The notes under the pieces are model-generated. The model saw only the letters and a list, made by a program, of their open reading frames with translations, was not told the origin of the DNA and did no database searches. From Thalassotalea eurytherma (GTDB lineage: Bacteria > Pseudomonadota > Gammaproteobacteria > Enterobacterales > Alteromonadaceae): DNA of 64,000 bases. Every line of letters begins with the position of its first letter. Position 1 is the first letter of the stretch. Made by a program: the position numbers and the translations under genes. The stretch covers positions 124,001-188,000 of the forward strand of contig NZ_BSSU01000001.1 of the NCBI RefSeq assembly GCF_030161415.1, written 5' to 3'. Positions 10,369 through 20,501 of this stretch are shown one piece after another.

Positions 10369-13194
10369 ATGACAAGTCGCGTTAAATCTATTTGGGCAAT
10401 ATTAATTACGGCAGTTGCCGCATTAACCCTCTTAGCATGCACCCCAAAAAATTCTGAAGAACAATGGAACAATACCGTTAAACAAGTATCAAGTGGCGTT
10501 GTTATTATTCAAACAGATGTCCCGATGGCTTTTGATGGACGTTGGAATAGAAGCAATTACGGTACGGGCTTTGTAGTGGATGCGAAAAACGGCATTATCC
10601 TTACAAATCGCCATATTATTACGCCAGGCCCCGTTACTGCAAAAGCAATTTTAGTGAACAATGAAGAAATTAACTTAACGCCGCTTTATTTCGATCCAGT
10701 ACATGATTTTGGTTTTTTCAAATATGACCCCGCCGAAATCAAGCATATTGATCCACACCAATTTAAACTCAGTGACAAATCGCCTGAAGTAGGACAAGCG
10801 ATTCGTATTATTGGTAACGACGCGGGTCAAAAAATCTCAATTTTGGATGGTACAATCTCTCGTCTCGATCGCGAAGCTCCGCGATACGGAAAAGGCAAGT
10901 ATAACGATTTTAATACGTTTTATATCCAAGCGGCAACCTCATCTTCTGGTGGCTCCTCTGGCTCCCCGGTGATTAATGTAAAAGGTGAGGTGGTTGCGTT
11001 AAATGCTGGCAGTAATAGTAAATCTGCAACTGCGTTTTACTTACCTTTAACTCAGATCAAGCGCACGTTAAAGCAGCTACAAAATGGCGAGCAGGTACAA
11101 CGAGGTACATTGAAGTCGACGTTTACTTCAACCCCTTATGCTGAGTTACAAAGGTTAGGACTAAGTGCTGATTTAGAAAAGCACTATAGAGAAAAATATC
11201 CTGACTTAAAAGGGTTGTTAGTTGCTCGTAAAATCATCCCAGAAAACTTTGATGATCAGCAGTTGCAAGTCGGTGATATTTTACTGAAGGTTAACCAGCA
11301 AGATGCAGTTAACTTTACACAGCTAGAGAATATGTTAAACAATCATGTAGAAATGGACGTTGAAATTGAGCTTGTCCGTCGCGGTGAAACAGTCACTTCG
11401 ATAGTTAAGGTCGATGATTTGCATGCTCTTAACCCAACCAAACTCGTCAAATTTGATGGTAGTATCTTTCATAACCTTTCATACCAACAAGCTAGACATT
11501 TCAATAAACCTATTGAAGGCGTTTATGTAGCAAGTGCTGGCGGCTCTTTTAAAAAAGCAGGCGTACCAGATAATAGCGTGATTACTGAGTTTAATGGTAA
11601 ACAACTGAGCGATGTTAGTGCATTAAATGATGCGCTGCTTGCCGTGGGCAGTGGCACCAAAGTGCATCTTCGTTATTTTGATTTTTCGACCCCAAATACC
11701 ACCAATTACAGCTTAGTGGAAATTAACCGAAAATGGTTTGAGCATAGTGTATGTGAAAAATCTGTTCAGTTGCCTTATTGGCCTTGCCAAATTTATACAG
11801 ATCCAGTGGCATCGGCAATTGATGTACCTGCTATTAAGCCTGAAAACACAAAGCATTACACTGATACTAAACGTCTCGAAGATACGTTAGTGAATGTGTC
11901 GTTTAGTAGTCCATACTCTGTGCAAGGAAGGAGCGGTGACAAAAACCATTATGGTACCGGCGTTATTGTCGATATTGATAAAGGCTGGGTAGTTGTTGCT
12001 CAAAGTGTTGTTTTTAGCATGCTCGGTGACGTTAAATTAACGTTTAATAACCGATACGAAATTAAAGGAAAGGTTGAGTACATTCATCCGTTGCACAATT
12101 TAGCGTTAATTTCATACCCACCTAGCGAACTACAAAATGTCAATGTTGCTCAGGCGACATTTAGCGATAAGGTGATGAACAAAGGCGACACCATTATTCA
12201 GATGGGCTTGAACTATGACGGCGTGGTTGAATACCGAGAAACACTTGTCGATACGACAGAAGAGTTTTGGTTGAGCCAATACAATGTACCGCAATTTATT
12301 GATAAGAACATTGAAGTCACTCATTTTGTAAACCCTAATACGATCATCGATGGGATTTTGGTAAATAGTGATTTGGACATCGTTGGACTGTGGATTGTTT
12401 TTGACGGCAGTGACTCGAATGGTAAAGAACAAAGTAGTTCTATTGCCGGTCTTTCAGGTCATTACGTAAACGAACTTATTTCTCATGCACAAACGAACAA
12501 GCCTATTTATTCGTTAGATATCAATTTAACGATGCTGCCACCAGTAGAAGCTCTTCAGATGGGGCTTGATGAAGAATGGCTTGCTACGTTACAGGCTCAT
12601 AATCCTGATTCGAATAAAGTGTTAGCTATTTATAATGTATCGACAAGCGCGCAAAGTGCGGAGTTTTTAAAGCGAGGTGATTTATTGTTAACGATCAATG
12701 ATTCGCCTGTTACAACGTTCCGAGAAGTTGAAGCCTTGTCACAATCACCGAGTGTTATGGTGACTTATTTCAGCCAAGGGGAAATTCAAACCCAGAGTGT
12801 CCAAACAAAAGCGTTGTTTGGCACTGATATTGACCAAGTAATATTTTGGTCCGGTTTGTATTTGCATGCGCCACATCGTGCTGCTCAATTACAAGGGAAC
12901 GTGAGCTCAGAAGGGGTTTATGTTGCAAGTTACCGATTTGGTTCTCCAGCGACCAGATATGGTCTGTACGCAATGCAACGTATCGTTGAAATAGATGGCA
13001 ACCCAATTACGACTACGCAAGACTTTATCAAAGCAGTAAAAGGTAAAAAGCAGCAAGAATCTGTACTTATTAAAACAATAGATTTTAATAATAACCCTAA
13101 AGTCATCACGCTAAAGGTGAATAATCACTACTGGCCATTCTATGAAATGAGATATGAGAATGGTGAATGGATAAAAATTGATCATGCAATTTAG
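10369..13194 (+). CDS. Tandem HtrA-type serine protease lipoprotein with four PDZ domains (Nma111/Deg7-like layout)
   Basis: Predicted cell-envelope protease of 941 residues. The lipobox LLAC places the lipidated Cys at about residue 24. First protease module: His in LTNRHIIT (about 82), Asp in HDFGFF (about 113), Ser in GSSGSP (about 197), all present. PDZ-like domains follow at about 280-350 and 382-440. A second trypsin-like module (about 515-680) keeps the fold signature YGTGVIVDIDKGWVVVAQS, but the His position is Ser (about 546) and no GxSxG-like nucleophile is seen, so it looks inactive. Two more PDZ-like domains sit at about 750-808 and 847-915. This protease-PDZ-PDZ-pseudoprotease-PDZ-PDZ order is that of yeast Nma111 and plant Deg7. 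Start chosen at 10369 because AAAGGA lies 5 bases upstream; the ATG at 10354 lacks an RBS. Confidence 0.85.
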   Translation: MTSRVKSIWAILITAVAALTLLACTPKNSEEQWNNTVKQVSSGVVIIQTDVPMAFDGRWNRSNYGTGFVVDAKNGIILTNRHIITPGPVTAKAILVNNEEINLTPLYFDPVHDFGFFKYDPAEIKHIDPHQFKLSDKSPEVGQAIRIIGNDAGQKISILDGTISRLDREAPRYGKGKYNDFNTFYIQAATSSSGGSSGSPVINVKGEVVALNAGSNSKSATAFYLPLTQIKRTLKQLQNGEQVQRGTLKSTFTSTPYAELQRLGLSADLEKHYREKYPDLKGLLVARKIIPENFDDQQLQVGDILLKVNQQDAVNFTQLENMLNNHVEMDVEIELVRRGETVTSIVKVDDLHALNPTKLVKFDGSIFHNLSYQQARHFNKPIEGVYVASAGGSFKKAGVPDNSVITEFNGKQLSDVSALNDALLAVGSGTKVHLRYFDFSTPNTTNYSLVEINRKWFEHSVCEKSVQLPYWPCQIYTDPVASAIDVPAIKPENTKHYTDTKRLEDTLVNVSFSSPYSVQGRSGDKNHYGTGVIVDIDKGWVVVAQSVVFSMLGDVKLTFNNRYEIKGKVEYIHPLHNLALISYPPSELQNVNVAQATFSDKVMNKGDTIIQMGLNYDGVVEYRETLVDTTEEFWLSQYNVPQFIDKNIEVTHFVNPNTIIDGILVNSDLDIVGLWIVFDGSDSNGKEQSSSIAGLSGHYVNELISHAQTNKPIYSLDINLTMLPPVEALQMGLDEEWLATLQAHNPDSNKVLAIYNVSTSAQSAEFLKRGDLLLTINDSPVTTFREVEALSQSPSVMVTYFSQGEIQTQSVQTKALFGTDIDQVIFWSGLYLHAPHRAAQLQGNVSSEGVYVASYRFGSPATRYGLYAMQRIVEIDGNPITTTQDFIKAVKGKKQQESVLIKTIDFNNNPKVITLKVNNHYWPFYEMRYENGEWIKIDHAI

Positions 13195-13207
13195 CTACTT
13201 TATGAAT

Positions 13208-13233
13208 AAAGCGTCTATATAGGGCGCTTTTTT
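13208..13233 (+). terminator. Rho-independent terminator after the tandem HtrA gene
   Basis: AAAGCG pairs with CGCTTT, the stem extends through G-U pairs, and TTTTTT follows, 13 bases after the stop codon. Confidence 0.82.
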
Positions 13234-13415
13234 ATCAAGATTGAATGTGTAAATACATACCTTGTAACAAAGTATTAACAAGTGCTAAGTTGGCCCAGTA
13301 CGCGATTAGCGCTTGATTTTCAGTGTATTTTAAAATCTTTAGTCACATTTGTGGGCGACACATCCAGAGTGATTTGCTAGTTTAATTGGCGAATAAATCA
13401 TAAAGGAGATAGATT

Positions 13416-15842
13416 TTGCGCCACATTGTGAAATGGCTTACCGGTACTGTAATTCTCGCGGCCTCCTCTCAGGCTCTAGCGAATGCAGATGCACCCGTAT
13501 ACCAAAAACCACCCAAAGAAATTCTTGAGTTAGTTGATGTCAAACTAGCACCTTATACGTTAATCGATGACGCGCGAGAAAACATGGTGTTGTTATCAAG
13601 AGATCCGTATAAGTCGATTGATGAATTATCGATTAAAGAATTGCGTCTAGCCGGCCTTCGTATTGACCCTAAAACGAATATTGGTAGTCGTGTTACCTAC
13701 TTCAATGATATTGAGATACAAAAAGTTGGCAAAAAACAAAAGTCAGCAGTAAAGGGTTTACCAGATAAGCCTCGGCTAGCAAATTTTGTTTGGTCACCTA
13801 ATCAAAAGTACATCGCGATGACGCATACAACAAGCGTTGGTGTAGAACTTTGGCTACTTGATGTCGCTAAATCAAAAGCACGTCAACTGACCCAAGGCAC
13901 GTTAAATGCGAATATGGGTAATCCTATTGATTGGATGCAAGACAACGCGTCTTTATTAGTCAAAATGATACCAAGCGATCGTAAAGCACTTATCAATGCT
14001 GAAGCTGCAGTTCCTGTAGGACCAACGATTAGTGTTAGTGATGGTAAAAAAGCGCAAAACAGAACCTATCAAGACTTACTCAAGAACAAAAATGATGAGT
14101 TTAACTTTGAGCAACTAGCACGTTCAGAGCTAAAGTTAGTGAGCTTAAAAGGTAAAATTAAGTCTTGGTCAAAAGCGAGTATGTTCGGTGGCGTTAGTGT
14201 TTCACCTAATGGCAAATATGTACTGGTTTCACAATATCAACGTCCTTTTTCATACTTGGTGCCGTACCGTCGATTCCCAATGACTTCAAAAGTTTATACT
14301 AAGAAAGGTAAAGTGGTCGAAGAGATCGTTTCAGTACCGCTTATTGAAGACCTACCAAAAGGCTTTATGTCTGTGCGCGAAGGCCGACGAGGTATTTCAT
14401 GGCGTAATGATAAACCTGATACCTTGTATTTCATGGAGGCACTTGATGAAGGTGATGCGGCAAATGAAGTTGCTCATCGTGATCAATTAAGTGAGTTGGT
14501 CGCGCCATTTAACGGTCAACCTAAACCACTAATGAAAAGTATCAACCGTTTATACCAGGTGATGTGGGGTGATGATGACAATGCCTTAGCCATTGATTAT
14601 TGGTGGAATACGCGCAACACCAAAACCTACTGGTTTAATCCATCAAATGTCGAAGTTGAGCCTGTTGTCTTGAATGATAGAAGCTATCAAGATGCCTATA
14701 GTGATCCGGGTAACGTTGTTACACGTCGCAATAAGTATGGTCGTTCTGTCATGGCAATGGATGAAGGGAAAGTGTATTTATTGGGCGATGGCTATAGCGA
14801 TAAAGGACAATTTCCGTTTTTAGATAAGTTAACGTTAGCCAACAATAAGACTGAGCGACTGTATCAATCAACCTATACTGATCGAATCGAAGACTTAAGA
14901 GACTTCGATCCGCAAAGTCAGCAGTTACTGGTACGTATCGAGTCGAGTGAGCAATACCCTAATTACTATTTCCGAACATTGGGAGAAGCTGATTTACAGC
15001 AACTTACCGCTTTTGATAATCCATTCAAAGCACTTAAAAATGTCCATAAAGAAGTGATCAATTATCAACGTGATGACGGACTTGATTTAACCGGTACACT
15101 TTATTTACCAACCGACTACCAAGCCGGAAAGCGTTATCCTATGATTCTTTGGGCATACCCGAGAGAATACAAAGATAAAAGTAGTGCGGCGCAAAATACC
15201 CAAAACCCTAATGAATTTACCTACCCTTATTGGGGATCACCAATTTATTGGGTAAGAAAAGGCTATGTTGTACTTGATGATGCGGCGTTTCCAATTGTTG
15301 GTGAAGGCGATGAAGAGCCAAATGATTCATTTCGTACACAGCTAGTTGCGAACGCTAAAGCAGCTATCGATACGTTAAATGAGCGTGGTTTAATCGATCC
15401 TGAGCGCGTTGCTGTTGGTGGCCATAGTTATGGTGCATTTATGGTTGCGAATTTATTATCCCATTCTGATCTGTTTGCTGCAGGTATTGCGCGAAGCGGT
15501 GCTTATAACAGAACACTAACGCCATTTGGCTTCCAGTCGGAAGAGCGCTCATATTGGGAGGCACCTGAAGTCTATTATACAATGTCGCCATTTATGCACG
15601 CAGATAAAATGAAAACGCCATTGTTACTCGTTCATGGCGAGGCTGATAACAATAGTGGTACTTATCCGCTACAAAGTGAACGTTACTTTAATGCATTGAA
15701 AGGCTTAGGCGCTACCGCCAGACTTGTGATGTTACCAAAAGAGTCACATGGATATCGTGCTAAGGAAAGCATTATGCACCTATTATGGGAGCAGGATCAG
15801 TGGTTAGAAAAGTACGTTAAGAATAAACCAGAGAAAAAATAA
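13416..15842 (+). CDS. Exported S9-family serine peptidase (glutamyl endopeptidase/CGEP-like)
   Basis: Prolyl-oligopeptidase-type enzyme of 808 residues: signal peptide ending at SSQALA (about residue 23), a beta-propeller-like region (about 100-520) and a C-terminal alpha/beta hydrolase. The catalytic triad is visible as Ser671 (GGHSYGAF), Asp744 (HGEADNNSG) and His778 (ESHGYR). The GEGDEEPNDSFRTQLV segment is like that of the S9D glutamyl-peptidase group related to chloroplast CGEP, so cleavage after Glu is possible but not proven. Translation starts at TTG (13416): AAAGGAGA lies 7 bases upstream and the signal peptide begins there. Probably monocistronic, with a terminator after it. Confidence 0.9.
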   Translation: MRHIVKWLTGTVILAASSQALANADAPVYQKPPKEILELVDVKLAPYTLIDDARENMVLLSRDPYKSIDELSIKELRLAGLRIDPKTNIGSRVTYFNDIEIQKVGKKQKSAVKGLPDKPRLANFVWSPNQKYIAMTHTTSVGVELWLLDVAKSKARQLTQGTLNANMGNPIDWMQDNASLLVKMIPSDRKALINAEAAVPVGPTISVSDGKKAQNRTYQDLLKNKNDEFNFEQLARSELKLVSLKGKIKSWSKASMFGGVSVSPNGKYVLVSQYQRPFSYLVPYRRFPMTSKVYTKKGKVVEEIVSVPLIEDLPKGFMSVREGRRGISWRNDKPDTLYFMEALDEGDAANEVAHRDQLSELVAPFNGQPKPLMKSINRLYQVMWGDDDNALAIDYWWNTRNTKTYWFNPSNVEVEPVVLNDRSYQDAYSDPGNVVTRRNKYGRSVMAMDEGKVYLLGDGYSDKGQFPFLDKLTLANNKTERLYQSTYTDRIEDLRDFDPQSQQLLVRIESSEQYPNYYFRTLGEADLQQLTAFDNPFKALKNVHKEVINYQRDDGLDLTGTLYLPTDYQAGKRYPMILWAYPREYKDKSSAAQNTQNPNEFTYPYWGSPIYWVRKGYVVLDDAAFPIVGEGDEEPNDSFRTQLVANAKAAIDTLNERGLIDPERVAVGGHSYGAFMVANLLSHSDLFAAGIARSGAYNRTLTPFGFQSEERSYWEAPEVYYTMSPFMHADKMKTPLLLVHGEADNNSGTYPLQSERYFNALKGLGATARLVMLPKESHGYRAKESIMHLLWEQDQWLEKYVKNKPEKK

Positions 15843-15855
15843 ATCTGGTTATGTT

Positions 15856-15892
15856 AAAAAGGGGCTGAATAAATCTATTCAGCCCCTTTTTT
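15856..15892. terminator. Bidirectional terminator between the S9 peptidase gene and hemY
   Basis: An 11-bp perfect stem (GGGGCTGAATA and its complement) with a 4-base loop is flanked by A-run and T-run on the two sides, so it can end both convergent transcripts. Confidence 0.93.
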
Positions 15893-15917
15893 ATAGGTAG
15901 TCATGTCACTTCAAGTA

Positions 15918-17102
15918 TTAAAGTTCAACCGCTTTAATTAACACCTTATTCGCTTCATTTACATTGTTTAAAGCCATTAATACTTGGCTAAACATCTTAA
16001 AGTCAACTTTATCCATTTTATCATGCTCCAACTGACTCAAACTATGAAACGCTTTACTCGACATTTCCCATTGCTTGGTTTGCCCAGCCACATGGGCAAG
16101 ATAACTTAGCCAAACGCCGTTTTCCGGCTGTTTATGGAGGATTTTTTGAATATTGGCAATAATATCATCGGCTTTTGTCAGTGGTAGTGTTCGCAGTGCT
16201 TTCAGCAGTTCTGCGTTTGTGCCCGCTTTAATCAATGGCAACAACACTTTCTCTAAACCTTGTTGAATATTGTTCTGTGCTAATACGTTGGCATAACAAA
16301 CAATGACAACCTCACGTTGTTTCACTTTTCTTGGTAAATTACTCCAATATGTAGCTAATTCATCGTTGCTTTGTTCGCGAATAATTCGATTGAATTGGCC
16401 ACTGAATGCTTTCTCTTCCCACGCACGAATTTCACTATCTGAAATCGATTTTTCCTTTCGGGCATTCACTAAGTATTCAATCGCACTATCAAATTTGAGC
16501 TCAGCGATCGACAACGAAATTTCTAAGGCTAAAAACCTCGGTTGGTGACCAACATGACGATGAAAATCATTTAATAGGGAGCGCGCTTTTTCGTACTCTT
16601 TCATCGCCATGAGTGTGTTAATACGCACAAGTGCACTTTCAATATGGTGCTTAGTATTATCACTTGATTCTAAATATTGTAAGTAATGCAACACATTCGC
16701 TTTATTGCCTTGTTTTTGGGCCGCATCTGTTGCCAGCAAATAAGCAACCTCTTCATTGTTGATTGGCTCAGCGCTCTTTACTATTAACGTCTCAGCATTG
16801 GCGTAATCGCCTAAAATATATGAGGCAACACCTTTTCGAAAATCGCGTTTTGCTTTGCGTTGGCTGGCTAAAGAAAACTTTCGCCAAGCGCCAAAGCTAA
16901 AATTAACCCCGCCTTTGATCACACGTAATGCGATGAATAACGCAATGATTGAAAACACGAGTAAAAGTAGCGCTGTAACGACTGTTGATTCAATCGTGAT
17001 ATTACCCATCGCAATCAAAATATAGCCTTTCTCACCTATCAGCATTGGGCTGATGGCTACGGCAACGAGAAAAAGCAGAATGAAGAAGATTAAGCTTTTC
17101 AT
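15918..17102 (-). CDS. hemY: HemY, haem-operon membrane TPR protein
   Basis: Inner-membrane protein of 394 residues with two N-terminal transmembrane helices (about 1-20 and 40-62), then the conserved HemY segment RKAKRDFRKGVASYILGDYANAETL and tetratricopeptide-like helices to the C-terminus. It is not the Bacillus HemY (protoporphyrinogen oxidase); the proteobacterial protein is thought to help organise haem-pathway enzymes, and its activity is not established. It overlaps hemX by 4 bases and is last in the hemC-hemD-hemX-hemY operon. Confidence 0.93.
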   Translation of the reverse strand: MKSLIFFILLFLVAVAISPMLIGEKGYILIAMGNITIESTVVTALLLLVFSIIALFIALRVIKGGVNFSFGAWRKFSLASQRKAKRDFRKGVASYILGDYANAETLIVKSAEPINNEEVAYLLATDAAQKQGNKANVLHYLQYLESSDNTKHHIESALVRINTLMAMKEYEKARSLLNDFHRHVGHQPRFLALEISLSIAELKFDSAIEYLVNARKEKSISDSEIRAWEEKAFSGQFNRIIREQSNDELATYWSNLPRKVKQREVVIVCYANVLAQNNIQQGLEKVLLPLIKAGTNAELLKALRTLPLTKADDIIANIQKILHKQPENGVWLSYLAHVAGQTKQWEMSSKAFHSLSQLEHDKMDKVDFKMFSQVLMALNNVNEANKVLIKAVEL

Positions 17103-18394
17103 GCGTTACCCTCTTCACGTTCCTTTTGCGCGTCGTTATCACTGTTAGCAGGTTGTGGCATTGGCAGCTTTTCTAAAAGTGGCGCTTGTTTTGGTGCTTG
17201 ATTAGGTGTTAATTCAAGGGTTTGTGATAATGCTTTCAATGAACGAAGTTTAGTCGGCAATGGTAAATCAATAATCGCTTCACTTAGCGAAGATAAACGG
17301 TTTTTGAAGTTAACGACTTTTACGCTTTCAATATCGTAATAGGTGTCAAGCCAGGCTTGCACATCATCAATGCTTTGTTTAAATAGTGTTGAATTCTTGC
17401 GAGTTACTGACCATTGGGCAACCTGTAATTTCAAACTTAAATTCTGTTGTAAATTTTGCTGTTGTTGAGGTGACAATAATGGCTCTACACTTGCTGTTCT
17501 TCGGCGCACAGTTATAAAGTCTTCCATTAAGCGCTGCCAAGATTTAGCCAAGTTTTCACGCCAGTCGTCTGTATTTTCACTTAACGTCAATTCTGGTTCG
17601 TCTTGCGCTGACTCTGGCGTATATGCCAGTGCTAATGGAAGCTGCTCAATCTGTTTTTCAAGACCAATTAACGCTAAAATAACAGACTCACTTTCCAACG
17701 CTGGTAGTAAAGAAAGTTGCTCGATGTCTTGATGAATGACTTCTCTAAGCGGAAGTAAGTTTGGATCATCTAATTCAATTAAACGGCTATCTGCATCGCG
17801 TAATAACGTAATAGCCCCTTGGCTATCATCTTCTAACCAAATGGCACGTGATGCTAGGCGCACTAAGTATTGGGCTTCGTGAAGCAACCAGTCACTTGAA
17901 CGCATATCTTTCAAGGTATCAACGTCGCGAGCGAGCTGCTCTAGTTGTGATTGACCGCCAGCTTGGGCATTAGCTATTTGTTCTTCAATTAACGCTTTTT
18001 GCTGCTTGATGTTTTGCTGTTGTTTCGCAATGACAGAATCAACTTGGCGTAAACCATCGCTATGTCTTTGTTGAGCTTCACGGTTTGCTTGTTCTGTAAA
18101 GGCAATGAATTGCTGCTGATACCAGTAGAATACGCCAGCAACACCGCCTATAGCGATCAGCGCAACAAATAACGCGAATGCTGCTAATTTGTTGCCTGAT
18201 TTTTTAACTTCAACTGACGGCTTAACCGTAGGTTTTTTAGTCACTGGTTTAGTCACTGGTTTAGTTACTTTAGGTTTAACCTTCGGTGCTACCTGTTTTG
18301 GTGTTGGTTCAGGCGTTTCGTCAACTTTTGGCGCTTGATCATTTTCGGTTAAGTCTTTGTCTGACGATTCAGGCGTTGTTTTTTTGTCGGTCAT
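17099..18394 (-). CDS. hemX: HemX, haem-operon membrane protein
   Basis: A 431-residue protein with a cytoplasmic Lys/Pro/Thr-rich N-terminal tail, one transmembrane helix (about 85-105), a coiled coil and a periplasmic helical domain. It is often labelled uroporphyrinogen-III C-methyltransferase, but no SAM-binding methyltransferase motifs are visible, so that label should not be used. The tail holds a short tandem repeat (KPVTKPVT) produced by duplicated DNA near 18240-18262. The start is taken at 18394, with GGAAG 5 bases upstream; an in-frame ATG at 18406 has no RBS. It overlaps the end of hemD by 26 bases. Confidence 0.9.
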   Translation of the reverse strand: MTDKKTTPESSDKDLTENDQAPKVDETPEPTPKQVAPKVKPKVTKPVTKPVTKKPTVKPSVEVKKSGNKLAAFALFVALIAIGGVAGVFYWYQQQFIAFTEQANREAQQRHSDGLRQVDSVIAKQQQNIKQQKALIEEQIANAQAGGQSQLEQLARDVDTLKDMRSSDWLLHEAQYLVRLASRAIWLEDDSQGAITLLRDADSRLIELDDPNLLPLREVIHQDIEQLSLLPALESESVILALIGLEKQIEQLPLALAYTPESAQDEPELTLSENTDDWRENLAKSWQRLMEDFITVRRRTASVEPLLSPQQQQNLQQNLSLKLQVAQWSVTRKNSTLFKQSIDDVQAWLDTYYDIESVKVVNFKNRLSSLSEAIIDLPLPTKLRSLKALSQTLELTPNQAPKQAPLLEKLPMPQPANSDNDAQKEREEGNA

Positions 18395-19118
18395 AATTAC
18401 TTCCATTTTGGCAAGCTAACACTAATTCTTGGTTGCTTGCGCCATTGGCTAGAATAATGTGAGTTAGCTCTAGCTGCTTTGCTTTTTCGTATATCCGTGA
18501 ACTGGCAACAACCCAAGTACATGATCTTTGCCAATAATTATCAGACGTTACTAATAAATTTGCCATCTTCTCTAGCATAGCGACACTTGTGCAGATAATA
18601 AAGTTTATGCCATCTTGGCGCCACTGGTTAGTTATTGGCAGTGAAAATGTTCGCCATAAGCGCTGATAACTTTGCAAGTAACTAACCTTAGCTCCACGGT
18701 TAGTCAGAGTGTCGAACATGAGCTCCCTGCCATTGTCACCTCTTACGATAACAATACGTTTATCGTGTACTTGGGTTAGAGCAGTAAGGGAAAGTACACC
18801 TTCACTATTTTGTTCCGTCGGCGAGATAGCCGATATACCTAAATTTGCGAGGGCTAATTTAGTCGCTTGACCAACAGCTATGAATTGACTAGCTTGCCAG
18901 CTATCAATAGGCTGTTGTGCATGGGCGTATTCAACGGCAGCAACAGAAACAAAAATAAAAATATCTGGTGATGGTGCAGTGGATCCTAATGGGTATGCTT
19001 GGTAAGAAAATAAAGGTGCTTCACACGCTTGCATGCCTTGAGCTTCAAGTAAGCTAACAAGCTCTCGACCTTTAGGTAAAGGCCGAGTAACAAGAATGTT
19101 GGCATTACGCTTGGTCAT
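18369..19118 (-). CDS. hemD: Uroporphyrinogen-III synthase
   Basis: Cyclises hydroxymethylbilane to uroporphyrinogen III with inversion of ring D. The 249-residue length and two-domain HemD pattern fit ([21 protein letters not shown] at the start; [24 protein letters not shown] in the middle). HemD sequences are poorly conserved, but the position between hemC and hemX makes the call secure. It overlaps hemC by 14 bases, so translation is probably coupled. Confidence 0.93.
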   Translation of the reverse strand: MTKRNANILVTRPLPKGRELVSLLEAQGMQACEAPLFSYQAYPLGSTAPSPDIFIFVSVAAVEYAHAQQPIDSWQASQFIAVGQATKLALANLGISAISPTEQNSEGVLSLTALTQVHDKRIVIVRGDNGRELMFDTLTNRGAKVSYLQSYQRLWRTFSLPITNQWRQDGINFIICTSVAMLEKMANLLVTSDNYWQRSCTWVVASSRIYEKAKQLELTHIILANGASNQELVLACQNGSNYDRQKNNA

Positions 19119-20034
19119 AAACCTGCTTTAAAATTTTATCAGCACCTAGCGAAAGTAGTTTATCCGCTAACGCTTTGCCCAACGCTTCTGCTTCATCTTG
19201 AGGCCCTGAAATCGACTGTTCAATTATTTCACTACCATCAATAGCGCCAACGAGTCCTTTTAAGTGAACCGTATCTTCTGCTAATGTTGCAAATGCACCA
19301 ATAGGTACTTGGCAACCACCTTCTAATGCTCGGTTCATTGCACGTTCGGCTAATACTCGAATGCGTGTTTGCTCGCAGGCTAATGGTGCAAGTAAGGCTT
19401 TGATTTGCTCGTCGTCTGTTCGACATTCAATACCCACAGCACCTTGACCATTGGCTGGTAACATGACCTCAGGCTCGATAAATTCTCTAATGCGCTCTGG
19501 CATTTCTAAACGTATTAACCCTGCCGCAGCTAGTATGATGGCATCGTATTGACCATCATCAAGCTTCTTGAGCCGAGTGTTTACGTTGCCACGCAGGTCT
19601 CGAATATCAAGATCTGGACGTAACGCTTTGATTTGACACTGTCGACGTAAACTTGATGTACCAACGATTGCACCTTCAGGCAGTGCGGCTAAGCTTTCAA
19701 TAGTATTGGAGACAAAGGCGTCACGAGGGTCTTCACGCGGACAAATAATTTCTAGCCCTAAACCGTCAGGAAACTCTACTGGAACATCTTTCATTGAATG
19801 CACCGCGATATCAGCGCGGTTTTCTAACATTGCTACTTCAAGCTCTTTAACAAATAGCCCTTTACCGCCGACTTTCGCTAATGGCGTATCTAAAATAATA
19901 TCGCCCTTGGTGACCATTGGCACTAACTCAACATTAATATCGTCATGGAAATGTTCAAGTTGCGCTTTTACATATTCAGCTTGCCATAGCGCTAATGCGC
20001 TTTTTCGTGTAGCAATGCGTACAGTGGGTGTCAT
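19105..20034 (-). CDS. hemC: Porphobilinogen deaminase (hydroxymethylbilane synthase)
   Basis: Polymerises four porphobilinogens into hydroxymethylbilane. The 309-residue protein shows the cofactor-attachment cysteine at C241 (EGGCQVPIG), the catalytic Asp near residue 83 (HSMKDVP) and the substrate-binding arginines in [10 protein letters not shown] and [11 protein letters not shown]. It is the first gene of the hem operon. cyaY lies just upstream on the same strand, 18 bases away, so cyaY may be co-transcribed. Confidence 0.97.
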   Translation of the reverse strand: MTPTVRIATRKSALALWQAEYVKAQLEHFHDDINVELVPMVTKGDIILDTPLAKVGGKGLFVKELEVAMLENRADIAVHSMKDVPVEFPDGLGLEIICPREDPRDAFVSNTIESLAALPEGAIVGTSSLRRQCQIKALRPDLDIRDLRGNVNTRLKKLDDGQYDAIILAAAGLIRLEMPERIREFIEPEVMLPANGQGAVGIECRTDDEQIKALLAPLACEQTRIRVLAERAMNRALEGGCQVPIGAFATLAEDTVHLKGLVGAIDGSEIIEQSISGPQDEAEALGKALADKLLSLGADKILKQVYDQA

Positions 20035-20052
20035 GAAACTACCTTTTATTTA

Positions 20053-20370
20053 TTATGCACTTAATTCTATTTTTTCGTCTGCCTGAACGCTCGTTGCGTT
20101 AGACAAAAATTGCCAAAGCTCATCGCCAGCGCGTTTATCTCGCCATTGTTCATTTTCGTAAACAAAATGATGACCGTTGAATTTGGTAGCGACCCAAATT
20201 TCATGCAGTGGCGCCTGCTTATTTATGATGATTTTTGACCCGTTTTTAAAGGTGAGTGTTAGCATTGAGCCAACACCCTCGTAATCAATGTCTACACCAC
20301 AATCTTCTATGGCTTCTTCAATTGCGAGCAATAAATCATCGGCAATTAAATTGTATTGGCTGTCGTTCAT
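20053..20370 (-). CDS. cyaY: Frataxin-like iron-sulfur assembly protein CyaY
   Basis: Small acidic iron-binding protein of 105 residues that modulates IscS in iron-sulfur cluster assembly. The acidic first helix (DDLLLAIEEAIEDCGVDIDYEGVG) and the sheet sequence KIIINKQAPLHEIWVATKFNGHHF are diagnostic. In E. coli it also neighbours hemC and the lptM-dapF cluster but points the other way relative to the hem genes; here it lies upstream of hemC on the same strand. Confidence 0.95.
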   Translation of the reverse strand: MNDSQYNLIADDLLLAIEEAIEDCGVDIDYEGVGSMLTLTFKNGSKIIINKQAPLHEIWVATKFNGHHFVYENEQWRDKRAGDELWQFLSNATSVQADEKIELSA

Positions 20371-20501
20371 AATTATCCTTTAACTGTAGCGTTAGAGCAA
20401 TTTTAATCACCTTAACACTGATATATGTCAAGTGAGTAAAATTCTTAGTATAAAAGCGATTATAAAACGTCTATCATGGTAAAAAAACTCGTAAAATTCA
20501 T

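Noticed and set aside
18240-18262. Short direct repeat as a CRISPR or mobile-element footprint.
   Set aside because: It is an in-frame duplication encoding the KPVT repeat of the HemX tail.
17099-18394. HemX as uroporphyrinogen-III C-methyltransferase.
   Set aside because: No SAM-binding methyltransferase motifs are visible; the label is a historical misannotation of this membrane family.
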